Assembly: GCA_910588095.1 (NCBI GenBank)
Contig: CAJUQH010000008.1
Coordinates: 1 to 64,000, forward strand
Direction: 5' to 3'
DNA length: 64,000 nucleotides
Source of the DNA: an uncultured Eggerthellaceae bacterium
Lineage (GTDB): Bacteria; Actinomycetota; Coriobacteriia; Coriobacteriales; Eggerthellaceae
The translations under genes were made by a program, and so were the position numbers. The notes beneath the pieces are model-generated. The model made no database searches. It saw only the letters and a program-made list of their open reading frames with translations, and was not told the DNA's origin. Shown here one piece after another: positions 17,819-26,200 of the stretch (the stretch's first letter is position 1; each line of letters starts with the position of its first letter).

Positions 17819-18229
17819 TCAGGCCACGTCTTCTACCCGGACTCGATCGACGCGCTTCTGCTCGATGGTCGGAATGCGGACGGCCATCAGATACAGGAGG
17901 AAGACGGCCACGCACCCCAGGACCGCCCACACCAGCGGCTTCTGGACGACCAGCGCGCTGACGCCCATCATGGCGTACGAGACGCCGACTATCCGGATCT
18001 TCGTGGAAAGCGGAATGCCTCCGGCTTGCTTGAACGCGGCGACGTAGCGCCGGTACACCTTCGTGGAGCACAGCCATGCGTGCGTGCGAGGGGAGGATCT
18101 CGCGAAGAGGAACGCGGCAAGCAGCAGGAACGGAGTGGTGGGGAGCACCGGGACGAAGATCCCTATGCAGCCCGCCGCGAACGAAGCCCACGCGCCCGCA
18201 AGCTGCAAGGACCTTGCCAACCTTCTCAT
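17819..18229 (-). CDS. YbaN-like DUF454 membrane protein
   Basis: Small inner-membrane protein of 136 residues. The family signature is clear: GAWASFAAGCIGIFVPVLPT followed by TPFLLLAAFLFARSSPR and a helical WLCSTKVYRRYV block, with further membrane helices near the C-terminus. The function of the family is unknown. The ATG at 18229 is chosen because GGGAGGCCGC precedes it. It is the same strand as the nitrogen operon but separated by about 340 bases, so probably an independent unit. Confidence 0.82.
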   Translation of the reverse strand: MRRLARSLQLAGAWASFAAGCIGIFVPVLPTTPFLLLAAFLFARSSPRTHAWLCSTKVYRRYVAAFKQAGGIPLSTKIRIVGVSYAMMGVSALVVQKPLVWAVLGCVAVFLLYLMAVRIPTIEQKRVDRVRVEDVA

Positions 18230-18408
18230 GCGGCCTCCCTTCGCCCGTTCCTGAAACCCCTCATCGCGGCGCAGCTTTCGGCATGGTGCGACCATGCTCA
18301 GCCCAAACAGCGCCGCATGGGCATTTTACCGGACGGCGGCCGGCCGGCGGACGCGGCCGGCTATTCCGGCTCGCCCCACGGAGCCTTGGGCGTGGTGCCC
18401 TCAAAGAA

Positions 18409-18471
18409 GCGAGTCAAGGAGCCGTCCCCTTGGCTCGCTTCCTTGACTCGCCCCTTGGCCCCTTGACTCGC
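18409..18471 (+). repeat. REP-like element, copy 3
   Basis: GCGAGTCAAGGA (18409-18420) and TCCTTGACTCGC (18440-18451) are exact complements around a loop containing AGCCGTCCCCTTGG, related to copies 1 and 2. CCTTGACTCGC is repeated again at 18461-18471. It lies between EcfT and the DUF454 gene. Confidence 0.6.
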
Positions 18472-18493
18472 TTCGCCCTCCCGTGGCTCTGGG

Positions 18494-19261
18494 TCATAGG
18501 AGGCCAAGGGCTATCGCAACCGCAAGCACGACCACGCCCAGGGCGATCACGGCCCAGTCGGCGCCGGTCATGGGGTAGCGCTTGTAGCCACTCTCGCGCG
18601 TGCGCAGGTTGAAGCCGCGCACCTCGGCGGCGATAGCCGAGCTGTTCGTCTTGCGCACCGAGCTTACCAGCAGCGGCACGCACAGCGGCACCATCAAGCG
18701 AATCTTGCGCACCATGCCGCCCTGGTCGAACTCAACGCCGCGAGCCGTCTGCGCCTCCATGATCCCCCTCATGTCGTTCATGAACACCGGGATGAAATGC
18801 ACGGTGGACGCGAATGTGAACGCATAGCGGTAAGGCACGTGCAGCACCTTCACGAAGGAGTTCGACAGGTCGGTCATCTTCGTCACATAGAACGTCAGGA
18901 ACAGGGGGATGGCCGCAGCCTCGAGCCTTATCACCGTGACGACAGCCGCCAGGATCGAATCGCTGCCGATGTACCCCCACGGCAACTCCACCAGCAAATC
19001 GCCCTTCGGCGTCGTCAGCAACAGCAGCACGGCCAACACCAGCGAAAAAGCAAGCACCGCTTTCATCAGCCCCAAGGTCTGGCGCATCATCGAGCATGAT
19101 GCCGCCAACGCCAGCCCCAAGGCCAGCATCAGGCACAGGAACACCAGGTTGCCCGTACAGAAGCAGGCGATGGCGAACATGATCGCAAACGCGATCTTCG
19201 TGACGGGATTCAGCCTGTGCAGGAAGGAATCCCCCGGCACGTATTCCAGGAATCCGTCCAT
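18494..19261 (-). CDS. ECF transporter transmembrane subunit EcfT
   Basis: 255-residue energy-coupling factor scaffold protein. RLNPVTKIAF at the N-terminus is typical of EcfT, and the coupling-helix signature AQTARGVEFDQGG and the late SSAIAAEVRGFNLR (an A-R-G type motif) are both present. Five or so hydrophobic helices. The ATG lies directly after the EcfA stop, with the ribosome site AAAGGAGCG inside the upstream gene. It links the two ATPases to the substrate-specific S protein. Confidence 0.9.
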   Translation of the reverse strand: MDGFLEYVPGDSFLHRLNPVTKIAFAIMFAIACFCTGNLVFLCLMLALGLALAASCSMMRQTLGLMKAVLAFSLVLAVLLLLTTPKGDLLVELPWGYIGSDSILAAVVTVIRLEAAAIPLFLTFYVTKMTDLSNSFVKVLHVPYRYAFTFASTVHFIPVFMNDMRGIMEAQTARGVEFDQGGMVRKIRLMVPLCVPLLVSSVRKTNSSAIAAEVRGFNLRTRESGYKRYPMTGADWAVIALGVVVLAVAIALGLL

Positions 19262-20167
19262 CTAGCGCTCCTTTCGCTCGCTGCCCTGGAAGGGCGCATC
19301 GTCAAAGGCATCTTTCTCGCTAACGGCCATGGCGGCAGCGCCGTCGGCCGCGACATCCTCGATGGCGGCCTGCATCTCGGCAAGCGTGTTCGCCGTGGCC
19401 ACCGATGTGCCGGCAAAGCGCGGGGCCATGACGGGAAGCAGCAGAGACAAGTCCACCATCTGCGGCGGCACCAGGTCAGCCTCGTCCAAGGTCTTCCGGC
19501 TGCGCAGCACGTCGAAGGTAGGGCCTTGGTCCACCACGCGCCCGTCGGTCATGACCACCACGCGCTCGGCGAAGTCGGCCACCACCTCCATGTCGTGGCA
19601 CACCATGATTACCGTGGTGCCTGCGCGGTGCAGCTGCGAGATGATGCCCATCACCTTCACGCATTCGCAGAAGTCGAGCCCCGTGGTGGGCTCGTCGAGC
19701 ACGACGACAGGGGGAGCCAGCACCACGATGGATGCCAAGGCCAGCAGCTGCCGCGTGCCCCGGTTCAGCAGGAACGGGTCGGCATCCCCGTCGAAGCGGA
19801 ACTCCTCGATGATCTGGTCCACCCGACGCCGAGCCTCGTTGTCAAGGCGCCCCACCGCCCGAAAGCCGAACAGCAGCTCGTCGCGCACGGTGCTCGAGCA
19901 TATCTGCCTGTCGGGGTTCTGGAAGAGAAAGCCCACCCGGCGCGCAAGCTCGCTGGTCTTCAGCTGCGTGGTGGGCACGCCGTTAATCAGCACGGCGCCA
20001 CGGTCTGGCTTCAGCAGTCCATTGACCAGGCGCATGGCCGTCGACTTCCCTGCGCCGTTCGTGCCCACGAAAGCAACGAACTCGCCATCTTCGATGGTCA
20101 GGTCGATGCCCTTGAGGATGGGAGTCGTCCCATCGTAGGATGCGTGCACATCAAGAAACTCTATCAT
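19262..20167 (-). CDS. ECF transporter ATPase (second)
   Basis: 301-residue ABC ATPase. Walker A GTNGAGKSTAM, Q-loop in FLFQNPDRQICSSTV (typical EcfA), signature LNRGTRQLLALAS (degenerate relative to LSGGQ), Walker B VVVLDEPTTGLD, switch His in MVCHDMEVV. The degenerate signature suggests an asymmetric ATPase pair with the other subunit carrying the canonical LSGGQ. The start at 20167 overlaps the previous gene's stop. The C-terminal 60 residues are an Ala-rich extension. Confidence 0.9.
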   Translation of the reverse strand: MIEFLDVHASYDGTTPILKGIDLTIEDGEFVAFVGTNGAGKSTAMRLVNGLLKPDRGAVLINGVPTTQLKTSELARRVGFLFQNPDRQICSSTVRDELLFGFRAVGRLDNEARRRVDQIIEEFRFDGDADPFLLNRGTRQLLALASIVVLAPPVVVLDEPTTGLDFCECVKVMGIISQLHRAGTTVIMVCHDMEVVADFAERVVVMTDGRVVDQGPTFDVLRSRKTLDEADLVPPQMVDLSLLLPVMAPRFAGTSVATANTLAEMQAAIEDVAADGAAAMAVSEKDAFDDAPFQGSERKER

Positions 20168-21003
20168 GCTGCCACCTCGCAAAGGGCACGGCAGGCAGAA
20201 GGGATGTCGGTGCATACCGGCCCTGCGTAGAGGCCGCCTGCTGCGAGCCGGTTCATCAGCGTGGTGCAGCGGGGGCAGTTCACGCCGATCTCCAGCAGCT
20301 CCTCGGAATGGGCCAGCACCTCTTCCGGCGCGCCAGCGAACCGGATGCGGCCGGCCTCCACGACCACCAGCAGGTCGGCGAATTCCGAGAGCAGTGCGAT
20401 CTTCTGCTCGACCACCACGACGGTGGTGCCGTGGGCCTCGGCGTAATGGGAGAGCAAGGCGAACACGTTGCGCGAGCTGGCAGGGTCGAGCTCGGCGGTG
20501 GGCTCGTCCAGCACCAGCACCGAAGGCCGCAGCGCCAGGATGGAGGCGATGGCCACCTTCTGCTTCTGGCCACCCGACAAGCTGGCGATCAGCCGTTGGC
20601 GCAGATCGGCGATGCCCATGGCCTCCAGCGCCTCCTGCACCCTCCCCTCGATCTGATCATGGGGCACTCCGTAGTTCTCCAGCCCGTACAGCATCTCGTC
20701 TTCCACGACAGCCGATACGAACTGCGAATCGATGTCCTGGCAGACGCTGCCCACCATCTGGGAGAGGTCCGTGAGGGTGGTGTCGCAGGTGTCGTTGCCG
20801 TCGATGCGCACCGAGCCATAGAAATCGCCCGGATAGCAATGGGGCACGATGCCGTTCAGCGCGTAGGTGAGCGTCGACTTCCCCGAACCGGCAGCCCCGA
20901 TGATGCCGGCGAAGGCCCCCGAAGGAATGGAGAGGCTCATATCCTCGATGACCGGCGCGTCGGATTCCCGATACTGGAAGGTCAGGTCTTCTATCTCAAT
21001 CAT
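20164..21003 (-). CDS. ECF transporter ATPase (first)
   Basis: 279-residue ABC ATPase. Walker A GAAGSGKSTLT, Q-loop SVCQDIDSQFVSAVVEDE, signature SLSGGQKQKVAIA, Walker B VLVLDEPTAELD. In place of the usual switch His is VVVVEQK, so the H-loop residue is not standard. A short Cys-containing tail (NCPRC) follows. AGGAGCGACGCC precedes the ATG. It lies between the S component and the second ATPase in a four-gene importer operon. Confidence 0.9.
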   Translation of the reverse strand: MIEIEDLTFQYRESDAPVIEDMSLSIPSGAFAGIIGAAGSGKSTLTYALNGIVPHCYPGDFYGSVRIDGNDTCDTTLTDLSQMVGSVCQDIDSQFVSAVVEDEMLYGLENYGVPHDQIEGRVQEALEAMGIADLRQRLIASLSGGQKQKVAIASILALRPSVLVLDEPTAELDPASSRNVFALLSHYAEAHGTTVVVVEQKIALLSEFADLLVVVEAGRIRFAGAPEEVLAHSEELLEIGVNCPRCTTLMNRLAAGGLYAGPVCTDIPSACRALCEVAA

Positions 21004-21040
21004 GGCGTCGCTCCTGTTCTCGTCAAAGCCAGCCTCGCCG

Positions 21041-21676
21041 CTAGCGCTTCAGCACCTTGCGCAGCAGCGGCGTGAGGATCTGAACGAGCACCGAATTGAA
21101 CAGGGCGGTCCCGAACACCATGACGGCGTAGGTGACGAAGACGACCGGCAGGGCGAGCCCGTTCATGAGGCCGACTATGACGGCGAAGGTGTAGCCCGAA
21201 ACCACCGTCGAGAGGAAGGTGTTCACGAAGGGGTTGATGTCGACCTTGCCTGCAATCTTCATAGGCACGTGGACGAGCAGGCCGCACGCCAACGCACCCA
21301 GCATCTCGGAAGGAATGTTCACCAATGGCGTGGCGTTCAGCATGGGAATCTGGCACATGATGCCCGCCAACAGGCCAATGACCAGCGACTGGCCCACGTT
21401 CGGACGCGTGAGGATGATGGCAAGGCAGTACATGGCAATCACGAAGTTCGGCTTCATGCCCGCGAAGGACAGGAAGCTGGCTACCGTGAGCTTCAGCACA
21501 GCACCTGCCGCCAACAGCACGGCAATCAAGATGAGGTCCTGAGTGGTCAAGCCTTTCCCCTGCTCGGTTCCAACGACGGCTCTCTTCTTCACAGACTCCG
21601 TCGAGTCGGCGGCTCGGGTTGCGGCACCTTGGCTGGCGACCGTGCGCGGCGTGCGATTCTTCGTTGCTTCTTCCAT
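21041..21676 (-). CDS. ECF S component, probable tryptophan specificity (TrpP-like)
   Basis: 211-residue membrane protein: a hydrophilic N-terminal 45 residues, then five or six hydrophobic helices. LIAVLLAAGAVLKL and FAGMKPNFVIAMYCLAIIL resemble TrpP, the putative tryptophan S component of Firmicutes (MKP-containing loop). The substrate assignment is reinforced by the regulatory region: a T-box leader with a UGG (Trp) specifier lies directly upstream. It is first in the operon with EcfA, EcfA and EcfT. Confidence 0.8.
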   Translation of the reverse strand: MEEATKNRTPRTVASQGAATRAADSTESVKKRAVVGTEQGKGLTTQDLILIAVLLAAGAVLKLTVASFLSFAGMKPNFVIAMYCLAIILTRPNVGQSLVIGLLAGIMCQIPMLNATPLVNIPSEMLGALACGLLVHVPMKIAGKVDINPFVNTFLSTVVSGYTFAVIVGLMNGLALPVVFVTYAVMVFGTALFNSVLVQILTPLLRKVLKR

Positions 21677-21762
21677 GGCGGTTCCCTTTCTCGTGGGCCG
21701 GACGGCATCCGGCCACCTGCCTTCTCAAACTCGCCCGAAGTCGCATCAACTTGCAGCAAATC

Positions 21763-22070
21763 AAAAAAGCCCGTCCTTGGAGCCTTGATCTCTCAAGACT
21801 TCAAAGGACAGGCTTTTCGTAACCTGCGGTGCCACCTTTGATTGGCCAGAAGCTTGCGCTTCCGCCCCACTCATGGATGGGCTATCACCCACCCTGCCTC
21901 TAACGCGGGCTCACGGTCCAGATACTCGGGCCTAGAACACAGGCCCTTTCCCCTTTCCCTCGGCGACCCATTTGCCTACTGGCGTTCTGCGGGATTCTCA
22001 GCATCGCCCGCTCTCTGTAAGTGCCCGGTAGGCTTTACCTTCGCCTCAACGGTTTCGAGCTATTTGATTA
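21763..22070 (-). promoter_or_regulatory. Tryptophan T-box riboswitch
   Basis: Transcription-terminating T-box leader of the ECF operon. The T-box bulge UGGCACC (21834-21828) is flanked by an antiterminator: AAAGG/CCTTT (21839-21835 with 21807-21803) and GCAGG/CCTGT (21827-21823 with 21812-21808). The competing terminator pairs 21813-21802 with 21780-21769 and ends in a U-run at 21768-21763. Stem I has the distal CAGAGAGCGGG loop, the helix GCCUAC/GUAGGC and the base GGCGA/UCGCC. The specifier loop strand AAAUGGG places UGG at 21970-21968. The bulge base C would pair with discriminator G73, as in bacterial tRNA-Trp. Uncharged tRNA-Trp should thus permit expression. Confidence 0.9.
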
Positions 22071-22076
22071 GGATGC

Positions 22077-22106
22077 ACTCTAGCGCACTAGAGCGGGCAC
22101 CGTCAA
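22077..22106 (-). promoter_or_regulatory. Promoter of the Trp T-box operon with TrpR-like palindrome
   Basis: Minus strand -35 TTGACG (22106-22101), 18-base spacer, -10 TAGAGT (22082-22077), which starts the transcript near 22070. The spacer and -10 hold CTCTAG-TGCG-CTAGAG (22078-22093), whose CTAG-N4-CTAG core has the spacing of the classical TrpR operator. The regulator identity is inference. Confidence 0.6.
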
Positions 22107-22157
22107 GAACGAAAAATTGAAGCATCCGAGACGACGCGCGGTTGCCCATCGGCTCGA

Positions 22158-22823
22158 TCACGCCCCCAGCAGGTCGGCCAGCTGGGTGAGCGAGGCGCAT
22201 TCGAGCGCCGGGCTCTCGGCTGCCAACGCCTCGCGCGGGAACATGCCCCACAGCGCCGCCACGGTCAGGCAACCGGCGGCGTTGCCTGCCTGCATGTCGA
22301 AGGGGCTGTCGCCCACGTACAGGCACGCGCTCGGCGGCAGCCCCAAGCGCTCGCACCCGTGCAGCACCGGCCCGGGCAGCGGCTTGCACTCGGGGAAGTC
22401 GTCATAGCCGATGAGCACGTCGAAGAAGCTGCTGATGCCCGAAAGCTCCAGCCCGAGCGCCGCCATCTCGTGGCGCTTCGACGTGACCACGCCCATGCAG
22501 AACCCTGCCGCAGCCAGGCGCTCGAGCGCGGCCCGCGTGTCGGGGAAGGCGCTTATGCCCTCGTCGTGGATGGCGTCGTTGTGCTGGCGGTAAGCCTCCG
22601 AAAGCTCGGCTGCCAGCGCCTCGTCGCCGCGGGCGAACCCGCGCATCTGGTCACGCAGCGGCGTGCCCACCCCGGCCATGAGCTCCGCGTCGGTCAGCCC
22701 GAAGCCATGCACCTCGTTGAGCACGTGGTCCATGGAGCGCAGGATGATGTCGTAGGTGTCTATGAGCGTGCCGTCGGCGTCGAACAGCACTCCTTCGATG
22801 TTGCGGCCTTGCAGCTCTGCCAT
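22158..22823 (-). CDS. HAD-superfamily phosphatase (phosphoglycolate phosphatase-like)
   Basis: 221-residue haloacid dehalogenase hydrolase. Motif I is VLFDADGTLIDT (nucleophile Asp), motif II VVTSKRHEM, motif III Lys in ECKPLPGPV, and motif IV YVGDSPFDMQAGNAAG. A helical cap of about 65 residues sits between motifs I and II, as in Gph/PpaX/PGMB-type enzymes. The substrate cannot be told from sequence. AAAGG precedes the ATG. It is divergent from the structured leader and surface-protein gene. Confidence 0.88.
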   Translation of the reverse strand: MAELQGRNIEGVLFDADGTLIDTYDIILRSMDHVLNEVHGFGLTDAELMAGVGTPLRDQMRGFARGDEALAAELSEAYRQHNDAIHDEGISAFPDTRAALERLAAAGFCMGVVTSKRHEMAALGLELSGISSFFDVLIGYDDFPECKPLPGPVLHGCERLGLPPSACLYVGDSPFDMQAGNAAGCLTVAALWGMFPREALAAESPALECASLTQLADLLGA

Positions 22824-22909
22824 GGTTGCGCCTTTCGGGAAGTCGAAAACGGTTGCCGCCCTATTCTAGAGCATGGCCACGCAAGGAGCTTCCTCCAGAA
22901 AATCTCTGC

Positions 22910-22938
22910 TTGTCATCGGCGAGCGCGGTTGCTAGACT
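22910..22938 (+). promoter_or_regulatory. Promoter of the structured leader / surface protein
   Basis: TTGTCA (22910-22915), a 17-base spacer and TAGACT (22933-22938), a near-consensus housekeeping promoter. The predicted first base, near 22945, coincides with the left edge of the inverted-repeat structure that follows. Confidence 0.65.
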
Positions 22939-22943
22939 GCGAG

Positions 22944-23144
22944 TTGGCTAACCGTGGTTCCCCGCTAGGGGAATTGCGAACAACCGAATACTGAATTGCC
23001 ATTTCTCTAATTGCAATCGCGCGTTTCTGCAATACAGGACAAAGAGGGCATCTGCCTATCAAGATCTGTATTCTGAAGCGCATTCAGAGTTGTTCGCAAT
23101 CTTGCGGTTAGCCACTGTGGTGGATGCCCTCCTCGTTTTTCGAG
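22944..23144 (+). promoter_or_regulatory. Candidate structured RNA leader (unassigned class)
   Basis: About 200 bases form a nested structure starting at the predicted transcription start. The closing stem is GGCTAACC (22946-22953) with GGTTAGCC (23106-23113). A side hairpin TTCCCC-GCTA-GGGGAA lies at 22958-22973. The main stem is ATTGCGAACAAC (22973-22984) with GTTGTTCGCAAT (23089-23100), continued by CTGAAT/ATTCAG. Inner pairs are ATTGCA/TGCAAT and AATACAG/CTGTATT. GAGGGCAT (23044-23051) can instead pair with ATGCCCTC (23124-23131), followed by CTCG and TTTTT, an alternative that would break the closing stem. I do not recognise a known riboswitch or 6S RNA. It could be a leader of the downstream gene or an independent sRNA. 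Confidence 0.6.
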
Positions 23145-23244
23145 AACAGCTTCAGGGACGAGAACACCTTGAAGGGGCAACAGCGAGTTCGCGGCCTCCT
23201 CCGCAGTATGACGGGAACATACATACTCGGGAGGAGCCGGCCGC

Positions 23245-26200
23245 ATGGGAACGTCCGCCTCATTCGCACGCAAGATATATGTCTGCCTTGTCGCAGCACT
23301 GCTTTCGCTTGCCCTCGTGCCTATTTCGGCATTCGCAGAAGATGGGCACTCTGGGGCCGAGAGGTCCGAGGGGGCATTCGGCTCAGAGGTGCCAACTTCG
23401 CCTCAACCCCCATCGGGCCCCTCGACCGAAGCTTCTGGCTTCTCCGTCACCCTGAGCGGAGCCGCCGAAGACGGCGAAGTCGAAGGGTCCGCCGATACAA
23501 AACCACTGACTTTGGCATCGGGGCTTGCCGGTGCGCCTTCCAACTTCATCAACTCCGATGTTGCCCGTGACAGCGAACCGGTCATCGGCTCCTTCACGGT
23601 CGACGGCCTCACATTCGCCGTCACGGGCGAATCCCATGTAGAGCTCGTCGGCGTCACCCCCTCCGTCATTCTGAGCGAAGGCAGCGAAGCTGCCGGAGCC
23701 GAAGGATCCGATGAAAGCCACACCAGCGAAGCTGGCGTCGCCAATCTCACCCTCCCTGAATCCGTTGCCTATGCGGACTCGGAATACACCCTTGCCTCCA
23801 TAGCCCCCTACTCCTTCTACCTCTCGGGCGTGACCTCTGTCACGTTGCCTGCGAGCGTGTCCGACGTGGACGACCGCGCGTTCCGCTCGAGCGACGTGGC
23901 GAGCGTCGCCGTCGCCGAAGGCAACCCGACCTACGCCTCATTCGATGGCGCGCTCTACAGCGCCGACAAGACCCGCCTCCTGCTCATTCCCGAGGGCAGG
24001 GTGGGCGCCGTCCTCCTTCCTAGGGAAGCGGAGGTGGCAGACCCTGGCAAGTTCTCGCATTGCTCGCTGGTGGATGCCATCTCCGTGGAGGACGGCGCAG
24101 CATTCGCCTCGGAGAATGGTCTTCTGTACTCATCCGACCTCACAACCCTGCTCCGTGTGCCAGCCGGAGCCACCGAGATAACCATCCGAGAGGGCTGCAC
24201 GACCATAGCCGCTGGCGCCCTTGAGGCCTGCGCGAAGCTCACCACCATCAACGCGCCAGCGACCGTGACCTCCATCAGCCCTGATGTCTTCCATGCTATC
24301 CCCACCGTGAGCCTGCCCGCTGCATCCGTCATCTTGGGTGAAAGCGGTGAAGCTGCCGGAGCCGAAGGACCCAGCGAAGGCCAAGCCAGCGAAGCTGGCG
24401 CCCAAATCACCGCCATGATTGCCTTGTCAACAACTGATGACGGCCTGCCTGAGGTCGACACTTTCGCTATTACGGTTGCATTGCGCGATATGGCCACAGA
24501 GGCTCCTTGGGCATCTGTCGGATTCTCTATCCAAAAGAGTCCGGTAGTTCCTTTCTTAGAAGATTCTGGCGAGGCGCTGTCCGAAGGCGAGCTTGCTTCG
24601 GCTCCTCAGCCGCGCGCTTATCCCTTTATCTATGCATGCATCGCTCAGGCTGGTGGCCATTTCACCTATTCCCAGACACGTACGGTAGGCACTGGCTTCG
24701 AGGCGACCGTTAACGAGAAGCGCGCATACTTTGAATCGGCCTACAATCGCTCATTTGTGAAAGTCGATGGGGCTAGCTTCGAGATATCTACCCAGTATGG
24801 CAAAGGCTATGCGGCAGGCACAGCTGTGCCAGACCCAGGCTTTGCTTTTGCAGGATGGAATACGGACGGCAGCGATAAGGCTGCGTTCACTTCACAATAC
24901 TTTGATGGTTATGCATCGGGCGGCCAATTTATCGTCTATGCCGTATTCGAACCGCATCCTAACACGGTTTCGTTTGATGCCAATTACGGCTCGGGGGGCC
25001 CATCTGGCTCCGTGATTGCCACCTATGGCGAGGCGATGCCGACCATTCCGACAACAGCGCCTATCCGAACTGGCTACGAGTTTGAGGGCTGGTATGACGA
25101 CAGGACAGGCGGCAAGCAGTATTACACGGCTGCAGGAGCAAGCGCGCGCAATTGGGACAAGGCCGAGGACACGACCCTCTATGCGCATTGGAAGGCTATC
25201 TCCTACCCCGTCTCCTTCGACCTGGGCAGCTTCCCGACGAGCGATGAGGCAGGCTCGTTCAACGAGGACGGGTGGGAAGAGGGCCGCACCTTCACGGTGG
25301 AGGATGGCAAGGTGGCGATCCCCGCCCCTGTGCGGGCGGGCATGCGCTTCCTCGGCTGGGAGTCGAGCGCGCCTGGCCTCGTCTCCCAAGAGGGCACAAC
25401 CTGGTCCATCGACTGCGCGAGGCTGCCCGGCATTGCGGGCGCGCCCACGCTCACGGCGAGGTGGGCCTACGTGGTGTCGGTGGACACGCCAGCGGCTGTG
25501 ACCTTCGGCGAGTACGACATGGCCACAGGAGACGTCACGGTGGGAGAGCAGCCCAATCCGAGCGACCTCGATGACGCCTACGACGTGGACTCGAAGAAGG
25601 GCGCTCCCGTGTCGTTCAAGTCGGCGTCGAAGTGCGATGTGGGGATAGAGGGCATCACGTCTGCGTCACGTGCGGGCATCTCGCTCATCAAGGCCAAGGA
25701 GGGCGCCTCGAAGGACGCTGAGGTGAGGGCATCCGACCTCGTCACCATGAAGGTGGGAGAGGGCGCGCCCACCTCGCGAAACTCGGTGTCGTTCGCCCTC
25801 GATGACGCGCTCGGCAAGGACGACCTGGCCCCTGCGACCGCCTTCGTCATCCCGGCAGAAGGCTCCCTTCCCGCCTCGTTCCGGCTGAACCTGGAGGAGA
25901 ACGGCGCCTACGTGTCAGACGAGGCGGCAGGGCCCGAGCCTGAGTCGAAGGACCTGGCCGTGCTCTCCTACGCCTACCGGGCCATCCCCTACGGCACAGG
26001 GCAGCTGGATTCCTCTGGCGCCTGCACCGAGGACATGTACATACCCTACGATGCGGCCAACCCCTTCGGGCTGGCCGACATCAAGGAAGCCGCCAACGAC
26101 ATAGCGTCCCGCGGCTACGACTCGGGATACTGGTGGCTCTACAAGCACCTCATGTACGAAGACGAGCGCAACAAGACCAACGCGCGCGTGAAGGTGGGCG

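Noticed and set aside
22973..23100. Invertible promoter (phase variation) flanked by 12-bp inverted repeats
   Set aside because: The promoter lies outside the repeats, at 22910-22938, transcription would start at the structure, and extra nested stems fit an RNA fold better. No recombinase gene is nearby.
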